A stretch of DNA of 64,000 nucleotides from Magnaporthiopsis rhizophila (taxonomy: Eukaryota; Ascomycota; Sordariomycetes; Magnaporthales; Magnaporthaceae): the NCBI GenBank assembly GCA_003049465.1, contig PYSS01000026.1, positions 5,984 through 69,983 on the forward strand, in the 5' to 3' direction. The translations under genes and the position numbers were made by a program. Each line of letters opens with the position of its first letter. Position 1 is the stretch's first letter. Under the pieces are notes generated by a model. That model saw only the letters and a program-made list of their open reading frames with translations, made no database searches and was not told the DNA's origin. Shown here piece by piece: positions 11,848-25,309 of the stretch.

Positions 11848-13601
11848 TTTTGAAGTGGGCGAGGTAGTCGAAGAGCGGTGCGGGTGGGCGGCTGTACGGA
11901 TGTGATGCGAATATCGCGGTTCCGGCGTGGATGCGGGTGGCGACGGAGGTGAGGCGTTGGTGGCGGTTTGGAAGAGCTCTGGAGGTCCCGACGACGCGGA
12001 GCTACTGTTGCCTTGCGCTCCCAAGGCTTCCGAAGTCCGTCACAGGCCTGGTGGGTCCACACGGACCCTCCCGGATGATCTAATCAAAGGCTGCTGGTTG
12101 CTGTGTTGCACGTGATTTATATCCAAGCGGGCTGTGCACGGGCGATTTCCAAGACACACCGGTCAACCCTGGGAAGTGTTATTGATTCTCCGCAGTGTGA
12201 ATCTGCTTGCAAATCCCTGTTCCTATTTTACTTGTGACTTTTATATATGTATTTATACCTAGGGAATCTTTTGGTTACTGGGTTTCGAGCTTCACTGCCT
12301 GACCTTCTCAATCACGAGCAACAAATGATCTATGTACGATGCCCGGCATATCACTTAAATATTTCCACCAAGTCCTACCACCTTGTCACACGTCAGATGG
12401 GTGCCGTTGTCAAAATCGCGCTATGGCTGCGTCCGTTTCCTGAACCATAGAGACATACCTACCTATCCATTCACACGCCGCGCGAGGTTGTATCCGGACC
12501 CCACAGCGCTCCTTTTTGTGTGTCTTGAAAACGCCGAGAGCCGTGTGCCCTGGTATTATTGCTACTGGGCCGCTAAATGGGTCAGCCCCCGTTCGGGGGT
12601 CTAGCCTCAAATGAAGCAAACAACGAAACCTTTGCCGAGTGTTGAAAAACAGGAGAGCCTCAAAAGGGTGGCTTTGCTAGACATCTTGGCAATCTGGGTC
12701 ATTTCAAGATTTTTCAGTGGCAAAGGTGTTGAGGCAAAGCCCAGGCAAATTGAGTGGACGAAATCGGAATCTGGTATCGTCACCTTCTCATCATGCCGAG
12801 GCATCCACGATACCGCTTCTCCGGGAAGTCCGCACCACACATCCACAAGGCTATGTACAGCACACTCAGTGGCACCAAGTGGCAGAAGGACACACAGGTG
12901 ACTGTTCATAGTTCCCGGGAGGCGAGAAGGAGACCCGTTTCCGACCGCTGGCAGCTTGCTGTAGTGACCGAGTGGTGACGTAGCGTCTATGGCCCAGATT
13001 TCACCCTTTGTTATAACCTGGATTTCTCCGGCCACATGATAAAAAAAAACATCGCTATGCTGCAGTCATGCTTGCATCGGAGTTTTGTTGGCCTTGGTTT
13101 CCTCCTCGATTAGTCGTGGCTGGATTCTCGGGACCCTCTTCTTTCCTCATCCCGGGCTGCATGCAAACCAAACGCCCATCCTCTCAACGGCCCCACGCTT
13201 GTCAGGTCCCTACTACCCACCTATCTACTTCTCCTTCTACCCACCTGCTTCCCACCCCTAGTTTGCGAGGCCTTCGCCGAGCGCGGAACTTCACACAGAT
13301 GCACAACCACATGACTCTTTGTTTACGAACCCGAATGGCTCCTTGTCGGTCTACCGGCACTAATATACTCCTCGCAGTCTCTCTACCCTACCATCTCGCG
13401 AACTCCTTCGCCCGGTTGACATCCCATCGCCATCTCAGAGGTGTTGTCGGGAAACCAGAACCTGAATGCTGTGGGCTTTCCTCCGCTGATCATAGACATC
13501 CCGATATCCCATGATACACACGCTGGCTGGGTGAGACGGACACTCCGCAAGTGAGTATTTAGACACGAAGGCGGCCGGCCCGAAAGAAGATACAACAGAC
13601 C
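11848..13601. other. divergent spacer, Rpt4 and Zn2Cys6 gene promoters
   Basis: This 1.75-kb region between divergent starts holds the promoters of Rpt4 (-) and the regulator (+). No coding frame with family resemblance was seen. Short frames around 12600-13500 have no conserved features. Confidence 0.5.
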
Positions 13602-16403
13602 ATGGCAAGTGAGACATCGGGGGCGCCGTCGGTGGTGAGCCCCAGATCCAGCGTCTCCGGATCGTCGAGCAACACAAGGAAGGAAAGGGGGGCAATTGCG
13701 GCTCAGGTCGGTTACTTTCATATATAACGGTGCCGGTCTTGGTCTATCAAGGCCAACGCGGCGTGCTATACGATGGCCTGTGGCACTCTTTATTCCGAGG
13801 AGCACCCAGTCCCTTCAAGTCAAATCACTGACCGTTGGAGGGCTATTTTGTCCTATCCTAGGCTTGCGATACATGCCGTGCTAGGAAACAACGGTGTGAT
13901 GAGCAGAGGCCAAAGTGCGGCCACTGTACCAAATTCAAGCTCGCGTGTCACTACCGAGAGTCCCAGCCAACAAAGTCAGTGGAGAACAGAAAACGCGATT
14001 GCGCAAAACGTTTGCAAGAAATGGTTCCGCATTCTCACAAGAGCTGTCTCAGATCTTGTCTTGTGCCTTCAACCAACCGGACTGACGCCATGACAGAAAA
14101 GAAAAGACCCTCGATGAGATCCTCGACCGGATCAAAAGCCTCGAGGAAAAGTTCGACAAATTTAACATGCAGCATACCGGCTTTCCTGCTTCTGTATACG
14201 GCTCCCTTCCGCCTACTTCAACTATTAACCCTGCGTTATTAACCCGGTCCGAAGGTCTGTCCACCAACCCGGCCGCGGGCCTTCCCGGCTCGGACGATGG
14301 TGGACCTAATACCATCGCAGCGGCACCATACCCCTACACGTCTTCGGTACACCACATGCTTCGATGGCCCGTTGTCCAGAGTCTTCTCGAGTCGGTCAGC
14401 TCGAAAATACCGAATGTCAATGTCTCTAGCCTACGAACCGAAGAGGTAGCCGGCGCGCTCGGCCTGAACAACTCAGACAACCGCATACCGATCGAGGACG
14501 CCGGGGCCATTACTTTTGTCGACCATACACCTGGGATGCCAGCGGCGGCGAGCCCCCAGTCGAGCGGGAGCCCGCTGACGGGTCAATCGATGGAGAATCT
14601 GGCGAACGCTTTCTTCAGTACTTTCTGGATGTGTTACCCAATAGTGGACCAACAGCCTTTCATGACGGAAATTCTAGGGCCGATCACCAGGGACGGCTTT
14701 ACGGATTCGATACAGTCGACGCTTGCCTTGCTGGTGCTCGCTCTCGGAGAGATGGCCATCCTCGGGACCCAGGGGGCTCCCGTGTCCACACCCAGCAGCC
14801 CTCAGCCGAGCGGTGTCAAGGGCGGGACGCCGAGTCACCCCCCCGGGCTGACTCTTTACAATGAAGCAAGACGTCGTATGGGCTTTTACTTCGCAGAGTG
14901 TTCTCTTGAGGCTGTCCAGGTGTTTTCGTTGGCGGGGTACGTCTACCATGGCCATCTCGAATAGCGTTTCTCTGAATATGCGGCCCCTGAATGGTCAACT
15001 GCTAACAAAACGACGATAGCATGTATTGCGAAGCTTGTTCGAGTCACATGGTAAGCTGGCGCGTGTCTGCCAACCCGGAAATGGAATCGCGGGGGTCTGC
15101 TTGTAGGTTGGCTAACGAAGTGGTGGCAAAGGAATTTTGGCGGATGACGATAAACGCTTCCTTCACATGCCATGCCCTGATAGATGGGTAAGTAGTTTCC
15201 GAAAACTCCCCCTTGCTTTCGGTACGCTCGAATACTGACATTGACTGTGCAGAAATCCGGAAGTGCTGAGTTCCCCGCAAGCCTCCGTGATAAGACGATG
15301 CTTTTGGTATTGCTGCATCGTGGAAAAGTGAGCATCGAGCTGTCCATTCAGAGAGTACAGCGGAACTTTGGCATGTCCGCTCTTTTGAGGAGGAGATATC
15401 CGGCTGACGGTGTACAAGTTATATTGGGGCCGAACTAGGACTTCCTCAAAGCAACCTGGAGAGCCTGGAGGACCTTGTCGGCCCGCCAGTACTAACCTCA
15501 TCACATATCCCCGAAGGTTTCTCAGTCCCGGGTTGGTCACTCCCGCAGGACTACTTCGCCTCGGCAACAGCTCTGCGGCGGCTTTCCATGGAAGCTCACA
15601 AAACGCTAGGTAATCAGATGTGATAACTGGAAACTTTTGTCAAGTTTTTCCTTTCAAGCTCCGAGCTAACACGGGCGGATCCAGGTCGAACTTTAGACCA
15701 ATACATCTCGGGTGTCGACCCGGAGGCTCTGGGCCGCATCCTCGAGGAGCTCGCCAGGAATCTGGAGCAGTGGAAGAGCTTGCTGCCGCCACACCTGCGC
15801 TGGGCCGAGTTGCGGCCGGAGGAGTTCCCTATCGTGGACGGGGAGCTGTACCACGAGATGCCCGAGGACTTTCCCATGACAGCTGCTCCGCCGTTCGTAG
15901 TCGGGACCCCGTCCCGCGACATGTTCACATCGTACCTCGCGGCCCAGCCGACGATGTACGAATTTAATGTCGATGTGCGGGTAGCGGCGCTGCGATCGCG
16001 CTACTACTACGGCAAGTTCAACATATACCGGCAGTACGTCTTCAGGGTGCTCAACCACCCGGACCAGATCAGTCCCCGGGACGCGAAAGGGGTAGCCGAG
16101 TGTCTCAAGGCGTGCCTCAAGTGGCCCGTTTCCATGTCGCCCACGTCGAGGAACAAGAGGCTTGTGCCATGCCTGTTCTTCTGGACCCAGAACATGCTCG
16201 GCATGCTTGTGCTGCTGCACCTGAGCCAGAGCGTGCAGGTTCTGTCCACGATTCGGCACACGCTCTGCGGTGAGGACTTTGAGGGCGAAGCGAGAGAGAC
16301 GGTGGCGCTCTATATTGAATGGATCCGGGACCTTAAGACCGTGGACTCGGCGGCCAGGTGGGCCTGGGAGATTGTCAGGGCTGTATATAACCTAGAAGAG
16401 TAA
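13602..16403 (+). CDS. Zn2Cys6 transcription factor (first of two)
   Basis: Eight exons: 13602-13706, 13862-13974, 14097-14936, 15020-15050, 15132-15187, 15253-15327, 15419-15609 and 15685-16403; 710 codons with stop (709 aa). The zinc cluster, on exon 2, is C-X2-C-X6-C-X6-C-X2-C-X6-C, from Cys37 to Cys64 (ACDTCRARKQRCDEQRPKCG), followed by a short predicted coiled coil (TLDEILDRIKSLEEKFDKF). The middle homology region includes FWMCYPIVDQQPFM, LALGEMAILG, SLEAVQVFSLAG, EFWRMTINASFTCHALI and, after exon joining, IGAELGLPQSNLESLED. This is the standard layout of fungal Zn2Cys6 regulators with a fungal-specific transcription factor domain. The first donor (GTCGGT) is weak. Exons 4-6 are very short (31, 56 and 75 nt). 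The target genes cannot be read from the neighbours. Confidence 0.88.
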
Positions 16404-18792
16404 AGGAACCAACATGTTGCCGTCGCGGCTGTGCGCGCTGGATTGCCGGGAGTTGATCATCTCAAATCTCGATACACACGGACAAGGAGCGCTGCGTTAT
16501 GCGATGGACAGGCAGCAGTGAAGCGAGGACAAAGCCCCATAAACGGGACAGTGATCTCTGAGAAAAGAAAAAAGAAGAAAAAAACAAAAAATCGTCATCA
16601 TGGACAGGCCAGGGTGTGGCGGTGGCCACTGGATCAAAGCCGGGCGCAGGCAGGGGGAGAAGTTGCAATTGCGAGCCCGAGCGGGGTGGAGAAAGAGGAC
16701 GTCCACTTGTCCTGCTTTGGAGCACATGCGACCAGGTTGCATACAACCCGTGCACCGAAAGCCCACGGCCTTTCGCGAAGAAAGAAAAAGGAAAAAATTG
16801 CGGATGACAAGAGGGGAGAGCCTTGCAGCTGTCCTTCGGTTCCCCGGGCTTGGCGATGCCACTTTGCCGGCCGAGGCTACGGAGCCACACCATCTCCTCA
16901 TTCACATTGCTACCTAAACATCAAAGTGACGGACACAAGCCAGTCGATGCGATACACACCGCCAGACGGGCCCATGACTGACCGACTGACCGACATTTTG
17001 TATGGCCCTTTTGCCGCGCACACCCTGGCAGGCAAGCAAGCAAGAGAGATGGCAACGCGTGGGCAAGTCACAGTCACGCACGCGAGATGTACGGGCAAAA
17101 GTGTGCGTGCGATATCACGCTCGACAGGGCTCTCGTACGATGGGGAGGGCAGCCGAGGAGTCAGAATGGACCAATGCGACCAAAAGAGACGGGAGCGGAC
17201 GGCGGGAACCGCAAAAAGAGATAACCTACGATCCCGTTCGTGTGTGCAAGACAGACCGGGGAGCTTGCGTGTGAGCTACCAGAGAAAAAAAAAATAACAC
17301 CAACCTCGACGACGTCGTCCTTGCTCGAGCCTAGCGCACACCAAACACGAGCCACCCCTGCGCATGCACAGGCCGCACCAAGGGCCCCCGGAGCTCTCTC
17401 TGATCAGGCGTGGGACGATGCGGAGAGAACCCAGCCACCCCGCTCCACGCCGTGCTCCGAAACCGTGCGGTGGGCCACACACCAAGAGCTTGTCTCCGGG
17501 TCTGCGGCCGAGAAGGAGGGGAAAGAAGGTGAGGGGGGAGGGTGTGAGGAAAGACGAGGGCGTCTACACATCTACCCGTACATGGATACCAGAGAGAGAG
17601 GAAGATCCTCCCGAATAAGAAAAACCCGCGAAGCTCCCCACCGACGGGAGAAAGATAGATGGCAGGTCGGAATCCTGATTGCCGCCTAAGTTGCTACTGC
17701 ACATCACGATTTCTTATCCCTTTATAGAGATGTATGGACGCACACAGGGATGGAGGCCCCTGGGCACCGCCACCACCTCCTCCTCCTCTTCTCCTCCTCC
17801 TCGCTCGGGGCTTTACGGGGAGGACGCCTTCCGACATTGACGGCAAAGGCACCGGCGGGTGGAGAGTTGAGTTTTTCGCAGAGTTTGCACCATGGTTCGG
17901 TTTCTCCGTGATGCTAATTTATGGTTGTGATAGATAGCGCAGACGTGACGCCTACCTACCTTAGGCTACGGCATCGTGCATAGTAGGGCAAAGTCGGTCC
18001 GTGGGGAACCGTTGGTAGGCGAGTCAGGCGTGGGGAGAAAGGAAGGAAAAAGAAAAGAAAAAGAAAAGAAAAGAAAAAAAGCAAAATACCTCCAGATGTG
18101 GAAATGCGAGGCTAACACGGGGTAGGGAAAATCATGTCGATGTTTATTTTTATTATATTAGTAAGCCATTACAAACACCTCCTTCGGCAGGGTATGCCCT
18201 GAAACGGCAGTATCCGGACCAAAAGCCGGGCCATCAGGGTCCTCCATCTTCGAAAACTTTGAGATCTGCCGTGATGTGTCGTTTGTGGGTGGTGTGGTAT
18301 GGTGTGGTGTGATATGGTGTGGTGAGGCAGCGGCGGTGTAGAGCGGGAAAGCAAAAAGTAAAGAACTCTACCTTGGAGTAGATGAGCATGGGTGGTGGGT
18401 TTGGAGGAGGAGGGGGGCACGGGAAAGAATCGGAGGGGAAACGGGATCGCGGGCAAGGCTGCCCTGTTGACAAGAGTAAAATATACTTAGCTAGGTAGGA
18501 GTTGAGGTGATGCTACGGTACATACCTTACTTATACTTTGTTCCCGGGTGTTAGTCGGCCGCGCACACGCACGGGCGATGAGGGCGGAGCGGAGGAAGGG
18601 GTGTTGCAGAGGAGTAAGAAAAAAAAAAGAAAAGAATTCATCCGCCCGATTTCGAAACCTTGTTGCGTCGACGTCGGCTTCGGGATTCGAATGCCTCCTT
18701 AGGACGGCAGGTAAAGGCTGATGCCAGACGACGAGGCCGGGAAGTCCCCAGCTGCCTGGAACCTACCGTGGCCCCACGAGGCAGGCGGGTAG

Positions 18793-18794
<2 letters not shown>

Positions 18795-18835
<41 letters not shown>

Positions 18836-18894
18836 AAAAAAAAAAAAAAAAAAAAAANAAAAAAAAAAAAATTAAATAAATAAATAAAAAAAAA
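18795..18894. repeat. about 100-nt poly-A tract with an ambiguous base
   Basis: A long A run contains an N at 18858 and ends in AAATAAATAAATAAA-type units. The N marks an uncertain consensus, so the length is not reliable. Confidence 0.9.
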
Positions 18895-19096
18895 TCGGCC
18901 ACAGCCCTGCGAGTCGCCGGTAGTGCGAGTAGGTTTACAGAGAGACCGGAGACCAACCAGCCCGCCAGCCAACCAGCCAACCAGCCTTTTCGCTCGCGGG
19001 AAGGGGTGCAACATTTTTCTATCTATAACAGCAAAAGTGGGTTGCGCGGTCTTCTCCGATTGCTTGCTGGGCCGGGCTGGACCGCGCCGTGCTGTC

Positions 19097-19127
19097 AGGT
19101 AGGTAGGTAGGTAGGTAGGTAGGTAGG
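19097..19127. repeat. (AGGT)n tetranucleotide repeat
   Basis: About seven tandem AGGT units followed by AGGG. It is close in sequence to the ACCTAGGT motifs dispersed through the spacers. Confidence 0.85.
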
Positions 19128-22100
19128 GAACGGCAAGATGCGCGTTTGTCGCCGCCCGCTCGCCCCCGACAGTATTATTCCGTTGAACCTGGCAGCGGCG
19201 GACAACGGGCAGCAACGGGTGGTGTCGGTACAATAGGTTTTGATGAGGGGGATGGGATGAACACAGAACCTTGCAAGCTCAAAATCCCTCTCCCTCCTGT
19301 TCTCAGTTCTCACATTGAGCGTTGTGTGCTCTTGTTTCTGCTGCGCACGTGTCCGTCCGTCTGGACCCCTTTTTTTTTTTTTTTTCCTCCCACGCACGCA
19401 CCGCACATGCATACGCACGCGCACACGCGGGCGGCATCTATGCAGGATCGCTGGGGTTGTGGTTTGGTTTGCTGTCGGTCGTGCGGACAGCGCCTTTTTC
19501 CATCTCAGCGCGCTTTATTTCAAAACCACGGGCGCGCGCGCGCTCGAACGTGCTGTGCTGCGCTGTGGATCCGGGCGTTTCTTGTGTTGCAAAAAAGTCC
19601 GTGACGCCCGACGCCCACGTGTGTTGTGTGTGCGTTTAATTCTTTTCCGGTTTATTTCGTTCACCGGTTCCTCCTGGCAATCGATTAGCCATGTCCTCTT
19701 TTCTTTTTTCCCCCCCATTTTGTCCCTGTCATTTTGCCCGGTTTTGGGCGCGACCAGACAGGCCCTCACATGGAAGTTCCCTGGATAGTGCACTGCTAAA
19801 AATAAAGACAATGCTTAGCATTTTCAGTTCACCTTGTCTGCTCTCTTATTATTTTCTCTCCCTTTTTGCGCTCCGGGCTTTCATTAGGTTTGTTAGGCGC
19901 GTCGCTCTGGCTACCAATTTGGCGCCTGGTTGAATCATTGCAGAACCCCAAGGTTTCGCATCTCGTCCGAACCAACATTAGCGGCACGTCGATGAATCTG
20001 CCATGCTTGCCATGCGGACGTAGCCGGGATTGATCGCTTGCATGGAACCTTTTCGGTGGCTTCGGCGTCAAAGGAGCGAAGAAGCTGCTGGCTGCATGGC
20101 CTCCTGGGGAAGGGTCCCCTTCGGCATCTGACATGGAGCCGGGCAAGAGACGGCCTCCTGAAAATCAAAATGCGACCTTCTGCCATCCGTTCATCGTTGT
20201 GCTCGGTCCCCTTTGGCAGATCTCACCCGGTCACGCTAAGCGCCAGGGATGATGAAATCCATTCTTTTCGCTGCTGTTCCCGCCTTTGGCACTTTTCTTC
20301 TGCTTCACCTTCTCTCTCCCAACTCGTCTTGCGTCTCAGTTATCCTTCTCACTAGGTAGATACCACCGACGCCACCTACCTCCCCTCCCTACCTAGTCAC
20401 CTGTGGTGGCTCGCAAGCCGAGCCCGCTCTGGCAAGTGTGTCACCCGTAGGTGTGCTCCCTGCTAGTGCCGTACGGCTCGGCGGGTCGGGTACGCAGCCG
20501 GAGGAGGTGGGCAGCCCTGATGACCTGCTCGAAACCAGGGCAGATCAACGCAAATAAATGACAAGCCAGTTTGAGCTTAAACCCTCGTCGACCCGACCGC
20601 CGCCATATCCAGAATAGGCACCGAGCTGACCGCTTCGACCTCTGACATGACGCCGGTAGTGCGCTATACATGGAACTTCCCTTTACCCTTGCGTGAGCTC
20701 CAGTATGTTGGCGGCGGAGCTGACTTTTCTTTCTCCTTTCTGTCATGTTGCCTTATCCAACCCTCACGTTCCATCAATCCTCCCCCACCCGTTCGAACCG
20801 TGACAGGCTGGCATGGCATGTTGTGTATGCCCCTGGTAGAGGGTGATTTATGTAGGACTAGGGACCTACCTAGATAGGTACATGTGTACATCCTTTGTTA
20901 GCTTCATTGATGGAGTGAGTAAGCCCCAGCTGGCCCGAGCGCAGACGCTACCCCTTTCACGCTCTCCACCATCTCCATGTTCTTTTTTGCCTCTTGTGTC
21001 GGGCCGGGTGCTAACAGTAAGCCAAGTTATATAGAGTTTGCCGGTTGGTTGGTTCATGTTCTTACCTCAGCTAAACGTATATAAAATGGTGACGGGCTGC
21101 CCGAAGTAGCACCGTGGAGCAGCGGCAGTGGCAATGCTGGGTCGGCTAGATAGCCGGCCGGGCACTTGGTTTGTGGCGTTGCGTACGAGGTGTTCACCGG
21201 CGTCGATGTCACATGGTGTGGTGTGGTTGGTTGCCATCTTCAAGGTCCTCCGCTCACGGCCCGCGGGGCTTGGATTTGGGCCTACCGCAGCATCCCATCT
21301 GCAAGTTTCTCCCCCCTGACAGGAAACGGCGATCGGCTAGTCGTTTTCGAGTTCGGGACGGTGGTTTGCAACATCTCCGTCCTTCACCACGATTCGGACG
21401 GACCCAGACTCGACGATGCTCAAAAGACGGTGTACTGAGTGGACAACGAGCGGCTTTCGGAGGAAAGAATAAGACTGAGCGGAGCAGGGAGCAGGATCCA
21501 GGTCGTCGGTTGCCACATGGAACCCGGGCCGCCGATTTGCGATCTGCGTACGAGAAGGTCATTTTTCAGCCATCAATTTATTTCGGAAACGGGCTGGTGC
21601 GGAACGAGTTTACAGTGGTGAACGTGGGTGGCTGGGATTGGGACACAGGCATATGAGGCAATAAATATCTATGACAAGTACGCTCGGCCGTGTTACCAAA
21701 AGTGTTGCTGACTGGGGACAGGGAGGCGAGGTCGAAGCTAGACGTGTGTGCGTACGTACGCTATGTGCGTGGTCGGTGCGATGTCGAATGTCAATCTCTA
21801 TGTAAAAAAGGGGTGTGTGGATTGAACCTGTGGTGTGTGAGCAAATGGTCCCTCAGGTGTGGGGGGACGACCCTCGATGGTGACGCTCGGACCTCAGTCG
21901 AAACAAGAACAGCTGGAAAAGAGAGCAAGGGAAAAAAAAAATAAAAAAAATAGGTTGGAACAATTCCACGACGGATAATAGCCCGTGCACGTACCTTACA
22001 TTAGAGACTGTTTACTTAGCCCGTTCTGATCTAACGCGCAAAAAAGTCTCGGTCGCTCGGTCGGCCTCCGCGACGGGACCCGAGTTCCGCCGCTTCTATC

Positions 22101-23047
22101 GTATCCGCGCCCTCGTACTCGGCGGCTGACACCAGACACAGCCATGTCGACGACCACGGCCAATGAGCTGCTGACCCTGGCCCGACGCAGTATCGACAGG
22201 GTTTGCTCCGAGAAGGCGACAACAAGAGACGGCACAGCCGCATGGAATAAACTTCTGGGCGAGAGCGTTTCGGGAGGGGAACAAAAAGAGAGCCCCTTTG
22301 GGTCCACGCCGTCGAGTCGACCGTTCGCAGGAGGCGTTCCATCCATGATTCACGAAGACGTGGCCGGTCAAGAACAACATCTCGTCTCACATCGCAGCAC
22401 GTGGAAGCGAGGGCGGCTGGACTGGCACTGGCATTGGCACTGACAGCACGGGGCGGGCACTGGCACTGGGGCCCTTCCACTTCGGAACAAATGCCACGGA
22501 CGCATTGAATAAAAACAAGTGCGACAGGAACGAGATGACCAACGGCAGTGTAACGCAAAAAAGTGTCTGGCCGCGAGAACGCCACAGGTAGTGGTCGATG
22601 GCTGAAATTATGGAATGTCTATGTCGCGCGCTTTAAGCCGCCTCCCCGACAGTGCGCCTTGGGGTGCCAGGACGGCAGCTGTACTAGCTTTGCTACAGCT
22701 GAAGCTCGAGAACCTTGAGGGCCACGCGTTTAGCCATGAATAGAGAGACTGGGTGCGGGCTTGAGCGGCACAGCTAACTGACATTACTACCTCCAGCACC
22801 CAGGTTTCCTAGGATGTCTTGCCAGGGCTTCTCCAGCTCTCTCTCCCCCTGGCGCTCTGCCATGTTTTTCTTTTTTTGTATCTCCATTCCGACAAGGCCG
22901 ATCCCGATCCCTGAGCCTCGTCGTCTGGCCACACGCACACCCCTTCACACCCACCCCCCACCCATTCCAATCCAAGCCAGACACACGCCCTCCCTTGTTC
23001 TTAGTAAACGCGGGGCAAGGAGCACCTCTGCAGGGGAGCAGCGCGAG

Positions 23048-23051
<4 letters not shown>

Positions 23052-23090
<39 letters not shown>
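23052..23090. repeat. (GT)n microsatellite
   Basis: A perfect GT run of about 19 units. Frames across it read (VC)n or (TH)n and are not genes. Confidence 0.9.
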
Positions 23091-23091
<1 letters not shown>

Positions 23092-23463
23092 AGATTTGAT
23101 CGATTTTCATCGCGCAGCATGGATGGCAGCAGGGGGAGTGAGGGAGTGCGGCAAAAGCACCCACCCACCACCACATCATCGTCGAGGCAGAAGCAACAGC
23201 ATCAGTTCAGTTGTAGAAAACAGTTTTCCGGGTCCGTGGCACAGCCGACGAGTCGGTCGACGGACAAGGCAAAGTTACAAAAGCAAATAGGTGCCTGTCA
23301 GGGCCAGTCAGGCGCGGTCGAGTCTGCTCCTTCCTGAGGAAGAATTTATTTGAGCCTCGATTCATCTGTCTTCCTGGGGCAGGCGCCTGCTCAGGCAGGG
23401 GCAGTGTGTGGGTGTGCGTGGGGGTGTGAACGGAGAGGGGAAAAAAAAACAAAAAAAACTGCA

Positions 23464-23467
<4 letters not shown>

Positions 23468-23503
<36 letters not shown>
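23468..23503. repeat. 36-nt poly-A tract
   Basis: Uninterrupted A run. Translating frames give poly-Lys or poly-Phe and were discarded. Confidence 0.9.
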
Positions 23504-23506
<3 letters not shown>

Positions 23507-24826
23507 GATCTGGCGCGCACATGGGCTTTGTTGGTCCCTGCGCATCCTTTAGGTTGGTGCTATCAAGCATTAAAAAAACTGCTGCCTCCCAAGCAACGCC
23601 CACCTATCACAACCGCCATCGCCCGGCAACACGGGCAGACGACGCCGTGTGGGCTTGTCGCTGTGACTGTGACGGACACTTGGACGGTGGACCAGGCCGG
23701 TATCAGACGATGGTGGTGCTGTCTGTGTGTTCCCTCGGGTCGCCTGCTTGTTGGTCGCTCTGGCCCCGCGGGCGCTCCCATCCCTGCTGGGCGGAGCTTT
23801 GACAGCAGTGGGCGAGGAGGCAGCGACAACCCACCGCCCACCTACCATCAATGCCAACCCGGTCCACACAAGTCACACAAGGCATTACACACCAAGCCTT
23901 AGAACACTGACGTCCAACGCAAGGAAAAAGAAAGAAAAAAAAAATAGGGAAAATAAAAACCGGTCCTTCCATTTTTGTGTCTGGCACTCCTTGCCCAATG
24001 AATGCTCCTTTTTTTTCCTTTGCCGTCGGGGCGCTGCTCACGGACGTGCAAGATTCCTCCTCCCACGGCCCTCTTCCACTCTCGTGGCGCACTCCCAAAG
24101 CAATTTTGGGTCCTTGATTTTCCGCACACGTCCGTTTGGACTTGCCGTTTTTCTTTTCTTCTTCATCTTTCCTTCTTTTTTCCCCGGTCTAGTTTCTCTC
24201 CCTATCATCTGCTTAGTTCTCTCACGGTACCCTGTCTGCCCCTTTATTTGCATCACGGAACTTGCTTCACGACCTTCTCCTTTTTTATTTTTTTTTTCTC
24301 TTCACACAACCACACACCCTACCCCGCCGGTTTCCTGCTCCTCCCTGGCCTTGAACTCTTTATGAGCCGGGTGGATTTTGTTTTTCTTTTATATGGGCGA
24401 GCCTCCACTCACCCCATGCATCTCTGAACCCTGCACAACGGAGCAGACAGAGGAACCACAACAGCTTGGCTTTTTCTGCGTACACGCCTCCTCCAAGCCA
24501 CCACACCAACTTGTCTCTCTTCTGGTCGTCTTTTTGACCGACCCTTGCTCCCACCCATCACACCTGGCTCTTGCCCTCGCTACCCGCCTCTGTGCCTGGA
24601 TTCCCACTTTAATAGACAGGGCATTCCTGCACCCACTGTTTTGACCTGTCTCTGGATCGACAGAGGAGAGGAAAAAAATAAAATACATAAAATCGGAAAA
24701 AGAGGGAAGACTGCCGACGCTACCGAGCCCGCCCTTTCTTCCCTCCTCGCACTCCTCATCCGCTTTCCAACATCCCGGTAGGGCAAGGCAGGACGTCCCC
24801 GGCCTTCTGAACCCTGCAGCAAGTCA

Positions 24827-24836
24827 CGTATATAAT
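24827..24836 (+). promoter_or_regulatory. possible TATA element upstream of the 54-aa gene
   Basis: A CGTATATAATC string sits about 310 bases before the start codon at 25145 and is followed by CT- and CA-rich leader sequence, as is usual for highly transcribed fungal genes. A second TATATAT-like string is near 24922. Assignment is tentative. Confidence 0.3.
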
Positions 24837-25144
24837 CACGGCATGCCGTCCGGGTTATCCCTGGCTTCTACCTCGCTCCATCATACTCGCCGTCAGCGAC
24901 CGGGCGCCTTCTCACCACGGATTATATATCAACAATCTGGCCCCGCCATTAGTCCGGTTCTAACTTTTCACTATTACCACCACTACCTCTGACAAGATCA
25001 GCACCACACCTACTTGGTCGGGCACCGCAGACCAAAGCCATCCCCAACCATCATCATCAACTTCTTCTTGTTCTCGTTCCGCTCAAGCACCAATACAACC
25101 GCCATCACGGCCCTTTCCCCGCCACATCGACGGAATAGCCCAAG

Positions 25145-25309
25145 ATGTGCGACTTCACCAAAAACTACTACATCTACACGACCTGTCTCGACCCCGGAGC
25201 CCACTTCTTCCGGACCTCGGTCGACGGCAGCCGCAAGCACTCTTGCCCCAAGGGACCTCACGAGAGATACATCATGCTCCCTGGCCACTGCCCGCTCTGC
25301 TGCGGCTGA
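25145..25309 (+). CDS. small Cys-rich conserved-type protein (54 aa)
   Basis: A single-exon frame of 55 codons with stop encodes a protein starting MCDFTKNYYIYTTCLDPGAH, then FFRTSVDGSRK, CPKGPHERYI and a C-terminal CPLCCG. It has six cysteines (Cys2, Cys14, Cys34, Cys49, Cys52, Cys53). There is no signal peptide or membrane segment. The paired-Cys end (C-P-L-C) could bind a metal. I recall similar short MCxFTxNYY proteins in other filamentous ascomycetes, but this is recognition of a pattern, not a search. It is the only frame in a 15-kb desert that looks protein-like. Its function is unknown, and it is easily missed because of its size. The preceding leader is CT/CA-rich, and the start is fixed by the first ATG of the frame. 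Confidence 0.72.
   Translation: MCDFTKNYYIYTTCLDPGAHFFRTSVDGSRKHSCPKGPHERYIMLPGHCPLCCG

Larger units (their letters stand above)
16404..25144. other. 8.7-kb gene desert with simple repeats
   Basis: I searched both strands and found no frame with recognisable domains or plausible splice-linked conservation. The sequence holds purine-rich A/G runs, a long poly-A with an N, (GGTA)n, (GT)n and CT-rich stretches. It may contain the promoter and long 5' leader of the small gene at 25145, and unannotated non-coding RNA cannot be excluded. Confidence 0.5.

Noticed and set aside
11848..12024. N-terminal extension of Rpt4 upstream of MSDQERQ
   Set aside because: It is Ser/Pro/Thr-rich and unlike Rpt4 N termini, which begin at MSDQER-type sequences.
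12607..13035. 142-codon minus-strand frame in the Rpt4/regulator spacer
   Set aside because: No recognisable motif, and no plausible intron joins. Chance cannot be excluded at this length.
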